Shown one piece after another: positions 16,367-25,219 of a stretch of 64,000 bases of DNA. Made by a program: the position numbers and the translations under genes. The notes beneath the pieces are model-generated. The model ran no database searches. It was given only the letters and a program-made list of their open reading frames with translations, and was not told the DNA's origin. The first letter of the stretch is position 1; every line of letters begins with the position of its first letter. Source of the DNA: Pelagimonas varians (GTDB lineage: Bacteria; Pseudomonadota; Alphaproteobacteria; Rhodobacterales; Rhodobacteraceae); contig NZ_QKMF01000005.1 in NCBI RefSeq assembly GCF_003208435.1, forward strand, positions 235,912-299,911. The letters run 5' to 3'.

Positions 16367-18448
16367 TTATTGAGCCGCGATCAGACCCATGCTTTCCAGC
16401 TTCAGGATGACCTGATGCGCGCAGTTGTCGACTTCAACGTTTTCGGTTTCAACGCTCAGCTCTGGGTTCGCAGGCACATCGTAGGGGTCGGAAATGCCCG
16501 TGAATTCTTTGATTTTGCCTTCGCGGGCCAGTTTGTACAGGCCTTTGCGATCGCGCTTTTCACACTCTTCGATTGTTGTCGCTACGTGAATTTCGATGAA
16601 GGCACCAAAGGCCTCGACGTCTTCACGAACAGCGCGGCGGGTGGTGGCATAAGGCGCAATAGGCGCACAAATGGCGATGCCGCCGTTTTTGGTGATCTCG
16701 GAGGCCACATAGCCGATGCGGCGGATGTTCAGGTCGCGGTGCTCTTTCGAGAAGCCGAGCTCAGACGAAAGGTTCTTACGAACAATGTCACCATCCAGCA
16801 AAGTCACAGGGCGGCCACCCATTTCCATCAGTTTAACCATCAAAGCATTCGCAATGGTGGATTTGCCCGAACCAGAGAAACCAGTGAAGAAGACTGTGAA
16901 GCCTTGCTTCGACCGTGGTGGCTTGGTTTTGCGCAGCTCTTTAACAACCTCAGGGAACGAGAACCACTCAGGGATCTCAAGACCTTCGGCCAAACGGCGA
17001 CGCAATTCGGTGCCCGAGATGTTCAGGATAGTGATGTTTTCTTTGTCTTCGATCTCGTCGATGGCCTCGTACTGGGCGCGTTCCTGAACCCAAACCATGT
17101 GTTTGAAATCAACCATTTCACAGCCGATTTCCGACTGGTTGGCGCGGTACAAGTCCTGTGCGTCGTATGGGCCGTAAAAATCTTCGCCGGCCGAGTTTTT
17201 GCCGGGGCCAGCATGGTCGCGGCCAACGATGAAGTGCGTGCAGCCGTGGTTTGCGCGGATCAAACCGTGCCAAACGGCTTCGCGTGGGCCTGCCATACGC
17301 ATGGCAAGGTTCAACAGCGACATGGATGTTGTCGACTGTGGGTACTTGTCCAGAACAGCTTCGTAGCAGCGGACGCGTGTGAAATGATCGACGTCGCCCG
17401 GCTTGGTCATGCCAACAATCGGGTGGATCAGCAGGTTGGCCTGCGCTTCTTTGGCGGCGCGGAAGGTCAGTTCCTGATGCGCGCGGTGCAACGGGTTACG
17501 TGTCTGGAACGCAACCACTTTGCGCCAACCCATTTTGCGGAAGAATGCGCGCAATTCGTTAGGTGTGTCGCGGCGGGCGCGGAAATCATAATGCACTGGC
17601 TGTTGGATGCCGGTTACCGGGCCACCCAGATAGATTTTGCCAGCTTGGTTATGCAGGTAGTTCACAGCAGGGTGCGCATCATCGTCTGCACCGAAAACTT
17701 TTTCGGCTTCGACGGCTTTGTTTGGCTCCCACTTGTCTGTGACGGTCATGGTCGCAAGGATAACGCCTTCTTGGTCGCGCAGGGCGATGTCCTGACCAAC
17801 TTCAACCGTGCCTGCATAGTCTTCGGAGACGTCCAAAGTGATTGGCATTGGCCATAGGGCCCCACTGGTCAGGCGCATGTCGTTGACGACGCCATTGTAG
17901 TCTGCTTCGGACATAAAGCCTTTAAGCGGGTTAAAGCCGCCATTCATCAGCAGTTCCAAATCGCAGATCTGACGTGGAGACAAATCGTGAGAGGTCAGCT
18001 CGCCGGCCTCAACCTTGAGTTTCTGGGCGCTCTCATAGGAGACGTAAAGCTCGGGAATAGGAGCAAGGTTGTTTTGCATGAGTTTGGTCCTGTGTTTAAA
18101 TGGGTCAAAGCCGCTTGTCGTGCCGGTAAGCTCCGCATGCAGAGCATCATACTCGGCAAATTTGCGGGTCAAAAATGTGTCTCTGAGACGGATGAGTTCA
18201 GCAGCCCCACGCGAGGTAATAGCGTAGGCAAACCGTTGCCGTTTGTCTGGGCCGCCACGTTCAGTGATCTTGACGAGACCCATCTCGGTGGCCGCACGCA
18301 ATTGCGCGTTTAACCTGCCCAAGGACACCCCCAATGCAGACGCAGTCGCACGCTGCGACGCATCCGATGCCACGTCCAACTGACGCAGCATCCGAAAGAG
18401 GAGGTCTTCTTCCTCTGGGGTGGTTGGTTTTCCGATTACAGCAGGCAT
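16367..18448 (-). CDS. Winged-helix / ATP sulfurylase / APS kinase fusion
   Basis: 693 aa in one frame. Residues 10-100 form a MarR-like winged helix (ATASALGVSLGRLNAQLRAA, then GLVKITERGG) resembling the EPS-associated MarR family. From about 124 (MQNNLAPIPELYVSYESAQK) runs an ATP sulfurylase with QTRNPLHRAHQ at 315 and GRDHAGPG at 409. From about 515 runs an APS kinase with the P-loop GFSGSGKST at 523-531. The enzyme activates sulfate to APS and then PAPS for cysteine synthesis or sulfation. The Met at 124 could serve as a start for the enzyme alone, but no stop separates the parts. A palindrome lies 17 bases upstream of the start, suggesting control by its own winged helix. Sat-CysC fusions are known; the HTH end is unusual outside this group. 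Confidence 0.93.
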   Translation of the reverse strand: MPAVIGKPTTPEEEDLLFRMLRQLDVASDASQRATASALGVSLGRLNAQLRAATEMGLVKITERGGPDKRQRFAYAITSRGAAELIRLRDTFLTRKFAEYDALHAELTGTTSGFDPFKHRTKLMQNNLAPIPELYVSYESAQKLKVEAGELTSHDLSPRQICDLELLMNGGFNPLKGFMSEADYNGVVNDMRLTSGALWPMPITLDVSEDYAGTVEVGQDIALRDQEGVILATMTVTDKWEPNKAVEAEKVFGADDDAHPAVNYLHNQAGKIYLGGPVTGIQQPVHYDFRARRDTPNELRAFFRKMGWRKVVAFQTRNPLHRAHQELTFRAAKEAQANLLIHPIVGMTKPGDVDHFTRVRCYEAVLDKYPQSTTSMSLLNLAMRMAGPREAVWHGLIRANHGCTHFIVGRDHAGPGKNSAGEDFYGPYDAQDLYRANQSEIGCEMVDFKHMVWVQERAQYEAIDEIEDKENITILNISGTELRRRLAEGLEIPEWFSFPEVVKELRKTKPPRSKQGFTVFFTGFSGSGKSTIANALMVKLMEMGGRPVTLLDGDIVRKNLSSELGFSKEHRDLNIRRIGYVASEITKNGGIAICAPIAPYATTRRAVREDVEAFGAFIEIHVATTIEECEKRDRKGLYKLAREGKIKEFTGISDPYDVPANPELSVETENVEVDNCAHQVILKLESMGLIAAQ

Positions 18449-18464
18449 CCGAGACTCAAAGTGT

Positions 18465-18478
18465 GTTCACGCGTGAAC
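18465..18478. promoter_or_regulatory. Palindrome GTTCACGCGTGAAC upstream of sat-cysC
   Basis: A perfect 14-bp palindrome, 17 bases before the start codon and downstream of a minus-strand TATAAT at 18520-18515. This is a fitting place for a repressor operator; the winged helix of the adjacent protein is an obvious candidate binder. Confidence 0.55.
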
Positions 18479-18545
18479 GCATCGCACATTTTGCAGCTGC
18501 AGCAAAGATAAAAAATTATAATTTTGGGAGAATGGTTAACTTATG

Positions 18546-18579
18546 CCGATGCGCCGCACTCGCAGTTGCGGCGCATCGG
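18546..18579. terminator. Stem-loop downstream of rraB
   Basis: A perfect 13-bp GC-rich stem (CCGATGCGCCGCA and complement) with an 8-base loop, 16 bases after the rraB stop on the minus strand. It lacks a long T run but its position fits a terminator for trxB-rraB. Confidence 0.6.
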
Positions 18580-18594
18580 TGGCGATCGGGTCGT

Positions 18595-18924
18595 TTAGCC
18601 CTGCATGCCCCAGCCATCGGGGGCAAAGCCGTGGTTTAAGGCGGCACGCGTTGCCACTTCTTCGCCAACCCAAATTCCGTCAGCTGAAATGGCTTGATCG
18701 GTGAGGGATGCTACCAGATAGGGTTGGTCACCGTCATCTTCGACAAATTCGCAGATATAGTCGGACCGAGTCAGCACATCCGCGAGCGCGCGCCAATCCG
18801 CGTCTTCGCCAGACGCGACAAAGAAATAATCGACATCGGCGACATCGGGCAAACCGTGTTCAGCCTGCATTTCTGCATAAGTTGCCGTGGTTTCAGCCTT
18901 TTGGGCTTTGAAGTCATGTGACAC
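18595..18924 (-). CDS. rraB: RraB-family ribonuclease E inhibitor
   Basis: 109 aa. The sequence DVADVDYFFVASGEDADWRA with the C-terminal GIWVGEEVATRAALNHGF resembles RraB (regulator of ribonuclease activity B), an acidic protein that binds RNase E and changes which RNAs are degraded. The assignment is to the family; binding in this organism is not shown. A GTG at 18933 overlaps the trxB stop, but the GTG at 18924 lies 8 bases after AGGAG inside the end of trxB and is preferred. It is co-transcribed with trxB. Confidence 0.8.
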   Translation of the reverse strand: MSHDFKAQKAETTATYAEMQAEHGLPDVADVDYFFVASGEDADWRALADVLTRSDYICEFVEDDGDQPYLVASLTDQAISADGIWVGEEVATRAALNHGFAPDGWGMQG

Positions 18925-18929
18925 GCTGT

Positions 18930-19871
18930 TCACTCCTGCTCGGCCAGGAAGCGTTCTGCTTCCAGCGCCGCCATGCAGCCCATACCAGCCGACGTCACAG
19001 CCTGACGGTATTTGTGGTCTGTCAAATCGCCTGCAGCAAACACACCGGGAATAGAGGTTTCGGTGCTGTCAGGTTTGGTGACAACGTAGCCGCCCATGTG
19101 GGTTTCAAGCACGTCTTTCACTAGTTCGTTGGACGGGGCGTGACCGATGGCGACAAAGACACCTTCGCAGGGGACTTCGCTGATTTCGCCGGTTTTGACA
19201 TTCTTGACCTTAACTCCGGTCACGCCTTTGGGCATATCAGTGCCAACAACTTCTTCGAGCTGGTGGAACCAAAGGGGTTCGATCTTCGGGTTCTTGAAAA
19301 GGCGGTCTTGCAAGATTTTTTCCGAACGCAATTCGTCGCGTCGGTGAATCAAGGTGACTTTGGAGGCGAAATTGGTCAGGAACAGCGCTTCTTCGACAGC
19401 GGTGTTGCCGCCGCCAATAACTACGATTTCTTTGCCGCGATAGAAAAAGCCATCACATGTGGCGCAGGCCGAAACGCCAAAACCTTTGAACGCCTCTTCG
19501 CTTTCGAGACCAAGCCATTTAGCGCGTGCGCCGGTGGCCAGAATGATCGCGTCTGCGGTGTAGACAGTGCCGCTGTCCGATTGGCACACGAAGGGGCGCT
19601 TACCGAAATCTACGGAAGAAATGATGTCCCCAATGATCTCGGTTCCCATGGCACGGGCGTGGGCCTCCATGTTGACCATCAGTTCAGGGCCCTGAATTTC
19701 GGTGAAGCCGGGGTAGTTTTCGACTTCGGTTGTTGTGGTCAGCTGGCCGCCGGGTTCCAAACCTTGCACCAAAATAGGTTCCAACATGGCGCGTGCGGCG
19801 TAGACCGCAGCGGTATAACCAGCCGGTCCAGAGCCAATGATCAATACGCGGGTGTGACGGGTTTCTGACAT
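18930..19871 (-). CDS. trxB: Thioredoxin-disulfide reductase
   Basis: 313 aa. A flavoprotein that reduces thioredoxin with NADPH in the cytoplasm. The FAD-binding motif GSGPAGYTAA is at 13-22, the redox-active CATC at 136-139, the NADPH-binding GGGNTAVEEA just after it, and the second FAD segment GVFAAGDLTDH near the C-terminus. Length is normal. The gene leads a two-gene unit with rraB and is divergent from an Lrp/AsnC-type regulator, whose gene shares the upstream region. Confidence 0.96.
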   Translation of the reverse strand: MSETRHTRVLIIGSGPAGYTAAVYAARAMLEPILVQGLEPGGQLTTTTEVENYPGFTEIQGPELMVNMEAHARAMGTEIIGDIISSVDFGKRPFVCQSDSGTVYTADAIILATGARAKWLGLESEEAFKGFGVSACATCDGFFYRGKEIVVIGGGNTAVEEALFLTNFASKVTLIHRRDELRSEKILQDRLFKNPKIEPLWFHQLEEVVGTDMPKGVTGVKVKNVKTGEISEVPCEGVFVAIGHAPSNELVKDVLETHMGGYVVTKPDSTETSIPGVFAAGDLTDHKYRQAVTSAGMGCMAALEAERFLAEQE

Positions 19872-19939
19872 GGGGTGGCTCCTTTATGCGTTGTTGGCGA
19901 TATAGCGGGCAGATGGATGAGATTAAAGGGGGGACGCAT

Positions 19940-19955
19940 GTCACAGCCCTGTGAC
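19940..19955. promoter_or_regulatory. Inverted repeat GTCACAG-CC-CTGTGAC
   Basis: A perfect 7-bp inverted repeat in the trxB/lrp intergenic region, 68 bp upstream of trxB. It may be an operator for trxB; no binder can be named. Confidence 0.4.
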
Positions 19956-20091
19956 GCAATGCTTGTTGACGCTTTGAATCGCAGCGCGAGTTGTGAGCGC
20001 TAACTTGAAATCTGTGCGAGCGTGGTTCATCAACGCTTCTTTGGTATGCGTTTCGGATTGTGGAACTTTCTTGCGCATGTGCGAAATAATA

Positions 20092-20119
20092 TTGCGTGGC
20101 CCTAGTTCACTGCTATAAC
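20092..20119 (+). promoter_or_regulatory. Promoter of the Lrp-type regulator gene
   Basis: TTGCGT, a 16-base spacer and TATAAC, 23 bases before the ATG at 20143. Confidence 0.55.
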
Positions 20120-20142
20120 AATCGCGAATTGAGGGGAATATT

Positions 20143-20643
20143 ATGCCAACGCACCGGCTTGATCCAATTGACCGCATGATTCTGGCTGAGCTTCAGGCAG
20201 ATGGTCGAATGACAAACGTCGAACTGGCCCGCCGGGTTGGTATTTCTGCCCCGCCGTGTTTGCGCAGGGTACGCACGCTCGAAGAACAAGGCTTCATCCG
20301 CGGATACCACGCAGAGGTGGATTCGCGCGAACTGGGTTTCGAGGTTCAGGTTTTTGCGATGGTTGGTCTGCAAAGTCAGGCGGAATCGGATTTGCGCGCC
20401 TTTGAAGAGCGATGCAGAGAATGGCCCTTGGTGCGTGAGTGTCATATGCTCAACGGCGAAGTGGATTTTATCTTGAAATGTGTCGCGCCGGACCTGTCAA
20501 CTTTTCAAAGCTTTCTGACAGGTAACTTGTTGACTGCCCCCAATGTGGCAAGCGTCAAAACCTCGTTGGTCATTCGCGGAGCAAAGGATGAACCGGGCGT
20601 GCCGTTTGAAGTGCTTGAGGAGCGGCTGAGTCGCAAGGCTTAA
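20143..20643 (+). CDS. Lrp/AsnC family transcriptional regulator
   Basis: 166 aa. An N-terminal helix-turn-helix (LDPIDRMILAELQADGRMTN, then VELARRVGISAPPCLRRVRT) is followed by the RAM ligand-binding domain (VRECHMLNGEVDFILKC). Lrp/AsnC proteins form octamers and sense amino acids. This member starts with an HTH typical of the Lrp branch. It is slightly longer at the C-terminus than Lrp. Regulon unknown; being divergent to trxB, it may act on its own promoter and the shared intergenic region. The ribosome site GAGGGGAA lies just before the ATG. Confidence 0.9.
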   Translation: MPTHRLDPIDRMILAELQADGRMTNVELARRVGISAPPCLRRVRTLEEQGFIRGYHAEVDSRELGFEVQVFAMVGLQSQAESDLRAFEERCREWPLVRECHMLNGEVDFILKCVAPDLSTFQSFLTGNLLTAPNVASVKTSLVIRGAKDEPGVPFEVLEERLSRKA

Positions 20644-20734
20644 GAACGCGACCAGATTTACCTACAAAAACCATTCGGCTTTTGAGATGGATAGTTGCGA
20701 CGCCCGGAATTCCGGCTGGGCGCCGCGCAATTTC

Positions 20735-21538
20735 TCAGCTGTCCAAAAGTTGTTCGATCACTTTGCGTGTAGAGCGGGTCATGGAGACCTGCCCAAAGTC
20801 ATTCAGATCAGTGATGTTCGGGAACATCGATAAGAACAACGCACGCATGTTCTGGCCTAAATCCTGACCGATGGATTTACCGGGGTGATAGGTTTCCAAC
20901 TCAACACCGCTTATCTTGATGGTGGTGTGATGCTGCACCATCAAATGGTACATTTGAACGGTACCAGCAGGCGTGATTTCCAAGAAACGATCGCCGTCAG
21001 TGTAGTCTTGGATCGGTGCCAAAACAGTGTCTTGCCCTAGCAAACTGCGCAGTTTGTCATGCCGTACCACCATGCGTGCAGCTGGACCTACCAAAAGATC
21101 AAAACTTGGCTTTCCAAAGCCAAAGGCGTCGCTGGTGATCCGGGTCAAGCGTGTGAGTGATGTCGATTCATCACCTCGACCCGGCACATAAGTTGTGGAT
21201 CCAATCCATGTCACCGGCTCTGCCCCATTGGCGGTTTCGATGTAATCGCCGGGTAGCAAGTCTTCGATAGCGACGGGTCCGCGAACAGTTTGGATCAGCG
21301 TACCGCGGGCAAATGCGCTGGCGCATTCCTCGAACAAAGGGGTTGCAGGGGCCACATGTTGACGAAACGAAACAGTCAGGTCGGGCAGAAGGGCCGCCGC
21401 CTCATATTTGCGCATGAGAGAGCTTGGGCGCTGAGGTTGCGAATCCGGATGCATGTCACCGGTATCCAGCCGATCGGCTGAAACGGGCGCGGAGAGAGCA
21501 GATTGCATTCTGGAGGTGCCGTGACGGAGACTGGACAT
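20735..21538 (-). CDS. Hint-domain protein, nucleophile missing
   Basis: 267 aa. The middle, from about residue 75, reads SAFARGTLIQTVRGPVAIED and LLPGDYIETANGAEPVTWIG, the opening of a Hint (hedgehog/intein) module of the Hint_2 type, which is abundant in Rhodobacteraceae. Active Hint domains begin with Cys or Ser (CFxxGT); here the matching position is Ala, so no N-S acyl shift is expected. The C-terminal half has the HxxH region (VQHHTTIKI, LETYHPGKS). The first 70 residues are low-complexity. Function unknown; many relatives are attached to secreted RTX-type proteins, but this one stands alone. Confidence 0.82.
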   Translation of the reverse strand: MSSLRHGTSRMQSALSAPVSADRLDTGDMHPDSQPQRPSSLMRKYEAAALLPDLTVSFRQHVAPATPLFEECASAFARGTLIQTVRGPVAIEDLLPGDYIETANGAEPVTWIGSTTYVPGRGDESTSLTRLTRITSDAFGFGKPSFDLLVGPAARMVVRHDKLRSLLGQDTVLAPIQDYTDGDRFLEITPAGTVQMYHLMVQHHTTIKISGVELETYHPGKSIGQDLGQNMRALFLSMFPNITDLNDFGQVSMTRSTRKVIEQLLDS

Positions 21539-21742
21539 GTGATCACCCTATACTCAGGTCGGTCACATTCGTGCTGGCCCCCACCAACAACGACAAATGG
21601 ACGATTGCTTTTGCGTTTCGTTGATCACGAATAGGCCGCAATCAAAGGGGATGGTCAAGATTGGGCTGCTTTGAAGTCCGGTGCGGCGCATAATCCGGCG
21701 TGAATCAAATGGATTGTCATGAATTCATCAACAAGATCGCCA

Positions 21743-21768
21743 CAATTCGGTACAGTTGCACCGAATTG
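21743..21768. terminator. Stem-loop downstream of the lgt-operon small protein
   Basis: Perfect 9-bp arms CAATTCGGT/ACCGAATTG around an 8-base loop, 18 bases after the small gene ends on the minus strand. No T run, so it could also be an operator upstream of the Hint gene. Confidence 0.45.
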
Positions 21769-21786
21769 AGCACAGTTTTAACAGAA

Positions 21787-21945
21787 TCAGGCAGACCGTA
21801 GGCTGGACTTTAGCGCCACACGGCGACGGGCAATCATCGCCAAACGTGTGGCTCCACGTTCCCAAGGCATCTCGGTCTGGGTTTCCTTGGCGGTTGTGAC
21901 AATCGATTTGATGAACCGCGAATTTATTTTCGGCGAGGGTGTCAT
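21787..21945 (-). CDS. Conserved small protein, 52 aa
   Basis: 52 aa: a basic N-terminal half (KINSRFIKSIVTTAKETQTE) and the element MPWERGATRLAMIARR. I recall similar short proteins with an MPW-RGxRR segment in Rhodobacteraceae genomes, without known function. GGAG lies 8 bases before the ATG. It follows pgeF on the same strand, after a gap of about 140 bp, so it may be an independent gene or the tail of the lgt operon. Confidence 0.65.
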   Translation of the reverse strand: MTPSPKINSRFIKSIVTTAKETQTEMPWERGATRLAMIARRRVALKSSLRSA

Positions 21946-22082
21946 GGGGGCTTCTCCGTGTCTGCTCAGATGGCGTTTGCGCCTGTATCCAAGTTTAAAT
22001 CTGACCGGAAAATGGGGCGGGCTTGTGGCCTTGATGGGATAATACTGCGCCCATAGCTGTATTGTTTCCGCTTTTGCGGACC

Positions 22083-22841
22083 TCAGATTCGGATGCAGGA
22101 AATCAATCGACCGTAGTCCGCTTCGCCGGCATGTGTCGTGCGGCGATAGGAGTAGAACCTGTCTGAATCCGAATAGGTGCAGTGGCGTGTCCATTCAGCA
22201 GAAACCCCGGCACTGCGAAGCTTGTGAAGGCCGTAAGACGGCAGGTCAAATTGGGCCTTCTCACCCTGTCCGCCTGCAAAGAATCGGGCATTGTCGGGAT
22301 CTTCTGCAAGAAAGCTGTCCAGAAATTCTGGACCGACCTCATAAGCGCTTTGGCTGATCGATGGGCCGATGACCGCTGTGATGTTTTCGCGTTTGGCACC
22401 CAGCGCAATCATAGCGTCGATTGTGGCCTCAAGCACGCCGCCTTGCGCGCCCTTCCATCCGGCATGTGCCGCACCAATTACTTGAGCATGGGGATCGGCA
22501 AACAACACTGGCTGGCAATCTGCCGTCAAGATCGAGAGGGCAACTCCGGGTGTGGCTGTGACCAAAGCATCAGCCTTGGGTGGCGTGTCCGGCATCGGAG
22601 CGTCCGAAACGGTCACGACATCGGCTGAATGCACCTGATAGACCGAAGCCAGTTCGGTGATCGCAACGCCCATTGCTTTGGCGACACGAGATCTGTTAAT
22701 CGCAACAATTTCGGATTGGTCGGATGATCCTGACCCGCAATTCAAGCCGGAAAATACACCAGATGATGCGCCACCGCGGCGCGTAAAGAACCCATGATGA
22801 AACGGGGTCAAAACATCTGCTGTGATAATTTCCAATGTCAT
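22083..22841 (-). CDS. pgeF: Peptidoglycan editing factor PgeF (YfiH/laccase-domain)
   Basis: 252 aa. PgeF removes wrongly built L-Ser-containing muropeptide precursors; older annotations call it a polyphenol oxidase or laccase. The metal-site and core motifs are YQVHSADVVTV, LTADCQPVLF and GAAHAGWKGAQGG, and the C-terminus has the CTYSD and SYRR segments. The ATG overlaps the stop of the preceding methyltransferase gene (ATGA, 22838-22841), so it is co-translated with the lgt-midA unit. Confidence 0.92.
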   Translation of the reverse strand: MTLEIITADVLTPFHHGFFTRRGGASSGVFSGLNCGSGSSDQSEIVAINRSRVAKAMGVAITELASVYQVHSADVVTVSDAPMPDTPPKADALVTATPGVALSILTADCQPVLFADPHAQVIGAAHAGWKGAQGGVLEATIDAMIALGAKRENITAVIGPSISQSAYEVGPEFLDSFLAEDPDNARFFAGGQGEKAQFDLPSYGLHKLRSAGVSAEWTRHCTYSDSDRFYSYRRTTHAGEADYGRLISCIRI

Positions 22842-23902
22842 AGATCATACCCTGGAGGCGGAGGTGCGCCCTTGGGAAAGAGCGCAAGTGTCTTGAACAA
22901 CGAACCCATTTCTTCGGGGTGCGTCAACCTGCGATGTGCAGCAATATGCGATTCCAGTGCCGGCCCGCTTAATGCATTGGCGAGAGACTGAGCGCGGGCG
23001 GTAATGCCAAGCCGCTCTAAAAAAACGCCTTGTGCAATGAGTTGACTGTGACTGGTCGCAGTTGCGGCCTTGGCTATGGCCTCAAAATCCACATGCGCGG
23101 TAAGATCAGCTTGTCCGGGATTGGCGAAAGGATCCACAGGTGTGTGTGCCTCAAGCGCCTGAAATGTATCGCCACGGCTGTGCCAGCCGCCATAGTCAAA
23201 AAACAGTGCCGCGCCGCCGTGCGCGGCAATACGGTCTGCAATTTCGGCGGTGATGGGGGCAGCGGGCGCGCAGAGCTCTACGGCTTCTCCTTCGGTAGTG
23301 TCATCCAGCCGATGGTCTAGCGCTTCGATCGGAGCGGGATCAGACAAACCAGCGACAAGCGAATCGCCCTGCCAAGCGACCATGGTTTCACGCCAGCCTT
23401 TTGCGTCGCGGGTGAACTGCCGTACGGGCAGGGCGTCGAAAAACTCGTTGGCGACAAGAAACAAGGGGGCGTCGGGCAAAGCCGCGATTGTGTCGTGCCA
23501 TTTTGGTGTGAAAGCGCTGAGGCGTTGGGCTTGACTGGCCTGCAATGTAGGCGAGGCTTCGACCAGATGTAGATCAGCTGCGTCATGAAATCCGGGAACA
23601 GAGCGGGTGGCGCGCAATATATCGGCCATCAAGGTGCCGCGTCCGGGGCCAATTTCCGCTAAGGTAAACCTACTGGCGGCCCCTTGATCCAACCAGCTTT
23701 GGGCCAAACACAGACCGATCAATTCGCCAAACATTTGCGAGATTTCCGGCGCGGTGGTGAAATCCCCATCTGCCCCCAGCGGATCACGGGTGGTGTAATA
23801 GCCGTGGGCAGGGTGCAAAAGGCATTGCGTCATATATTCGGCTAGGGTGATCGGGCCGGTTGCTGAAATCTGGCGGGCTAGGATATCCTTTAGCGCGGTC
23901 AT
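22838..23902 (-). CDS. SAM-dependent methyltransferase, NDUFAF7/MidA family
   Basis: 354 aa. The motif I region [18 protein letters not shown] and the N-terminal [20 protein letters not shown] with [18 protein letters not shown] are those of the MidA family. Human NDUFAF7 methylates an Arg of the complex I subunit NDUFS2, so the bacterial protein may modify NuoD, which is an inference. The gene overlaps lgt upstream and pgeF downstream by four bases each, a tight three-gene unit common in alphaproteobacteria. Confidence 0.92.
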   Translation of the reverse strand: MTALKDILARQISATGPITLAEYMTQCLLHPAHGYYTTRDPLGADGDFTTAPEISQMFGELIGLCLAQSWLDQGAASRFTLAEIGPGRGTLMADILRATRSVPGFHDAADLHLVEASPTLQASQAQRLSAFTPKWHDTIAALPDAPLFLVANEFFDALPVRQFTRDAKGWRETMVAWQGDSLVAGLSDPAPIEALDHRLDDTTEGEAVELCAPAAPITAEIADRIAAHGGAALFFDYGGWHSRGDTFQALEAHTPVDPFANPGQADLTAHVDFEAIAKAATATSHSQLIAQGVFLERLGITARAQSLANALSGPALESHIAAHRRLTHPEEMGSLFKTLALFPKGAPPPPGYDL

Positions 23903-24786
23903 GCAGTGCTCCGGTTAGCGCGGGCAATGAACCAAAGGCCGACGGCGATCATCGGCAGCGTCAGCAATTGGCCCATGGTCAGCCCGTAGCCGTTGATATG
24001 GAGTGCCAGTCCAAGGGGGTTTCCAAGCGATTGAAATTGCGCGTCCGGTTGGCGGAAGAATTCAACGAAAAAGCGGGCCGCGCCATAGCCAGCGAAGAAA
24101 GTTCCGGCGATCAGGCCAGGTTTTTTGAGCGCGCCGCGCAGCACGAGTGCCAAAATGACCAGACCAAGGACAAGCCCTTCCAGCCCAGCTTCGTAGAGCT
24201 GTGACGGGTGACGCGCGCAGATATCACCCAAGGGCTGGCCGCAATCTTGAGCGCGAACTCCGGGGAAAATAACCCCCCACGGGACATCCGTGGCGCGGCC
24301 CCACAATTCGGCATTGATAAAGTTCGCAAGGCGTCCAAATAGCAACCCAGCAGGGGCCGCCAAGGCCAGCATGTCGGCAGTCGGAAGTTTGGGGATGTTA
24401 TGGCGGGCGCAGAAAATCCACGCACCAATCACAGTCCCGAGAAAACCTCCGTGAAAGGACATTCCGCCCTGCCAGACAATCGGAATTTCGCCGGGATTGG
24501 CCAGATAATAGCCCGGTTGATAGAACAGCACATAGCCCAAACGCCCACCCAATATGATGCCTAAGATAATCCAGGTCAGCAGGTCTTCGATTTGCTGCGG
24601 TGTCATCGGCGGTTGATTGCCCTGCCAAAGGGCGGGGCGCCGGACGGTCATGATCGTGAATCGCCAGCCGAGCAAGATGCCTGCGATATAGGCCAAAGCG
24701 TACCAGCGCAGGGCTAAATGAAAGCCGAAGATGTCGATCGAGAACAGCTCGGGCGAGAGGGAGGGGAAAGGAATTGCAGCTATCAT
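23899..24786 (-). CDS. lgt: Prolipoprotein diacylglyceryl transferase
   Basis: 295 aa, seven membrane helices. Lgt moves a diacylglyceryl group from phosphatidylglycerol to the lipobox Cys of prelipoproteins. Signature segments are [26 protein letters not shown] and [12 protein letters not shown]. The open frame extends to 24930, but the ATG at 24786 begins the usual [17 protein letters not shown] start. First gene of the lgt-midA-pgeF unit. It is divergent from ubiK, with 94 bp between starts. Confidence 0.95.
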   Translation of the reverse strand: MIAAIPFPSLSPELFSIDIFGFHLALRWYALAYIAGILLGWRFTIMTVRRPALWQGNQPPMTPQQIEDLLTWIILGIILGGRLGYVLFYQPGYYLANPGEIPIVWQGGMSFHGGFLGTVIGAWIFCARHNIPKLPTADMLALAAPAGLLFGRLANFINAELWGRATDVPWGVIFPGVRAQDCGQPLGDICARHPSQLYEAGLEGLVLGLVILALVLRGALKKPGLIAGTFFAGYGAARFFVEFFRQPDAQFQSLGNPLGLALHINGYGLTMGQLLTLPMIAVGLWFIARANRSTA

Positions 24787-24880
24787 GCGTCCTGTTGCCT
24801 CTGGTTTTGGGGGGAAGTCAACCTTGTGACTTGCCCGAATGCGCACCATATAGAGAGGGAATGTAATACCGGAGTGACCT

Positions 24881-25126
24881 ATGCAAACCCGCAATAAGGT
24901 ATTTGAAGATATTGGCCAGTTGATGACCAACGCTATGGGCGTTGCTCAGGGGGCAAAAACCGAAGCCGAAAACGCGATGAGTTCGATGATGGACCGTTGG
25001 TTGGCTGATCGCGATTTTGTGACCCGCGAAGAGTTCGATGCCGTGCGCGCCATGGCGCAAAAGGCACGCGAAGAGAATGAAGCGCTGAAGGCGCGTTTGG
25101 ATGCGCTGGAAGCTGCGTCCAAATAA
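24881..25126 (+). CDS. ubiK: UbiK-type ubiquinone biosynthesis accessory protein
   Basis: 81 aa. A small helical protein (BMFP/YqiC family) with an amphipathic N-terminal half ([20 protein letters not shown]) and a C-terminal coiled coil ([17 protein letters not shown]) after [13 protein letters not shown]. UbiK helps the UbiJ-associated quinone-synthesis complex at the membrane in proteobacteria; the equivalence here is by family. GGAGTGA a few bases before the ATG is the ribosome site. Divergent from lgt. Confidence 0.88.
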   Translation: MQTRNKVFEDIGQLMTNAMGVAQGAKTEAENAMSSMMDRWLADRDFVTREEFDAVRAMAQKAREENEALKARLDALEAASK

Positions 25127-25219
25127 GGATGGAGGGTGACGTTCGTCCTGCGGACATCACCCCACCCGCCATCCCGCAGGGCACGACTTGTTTTGGATGT
25201 AACTGTTGGGAACGGGCGT

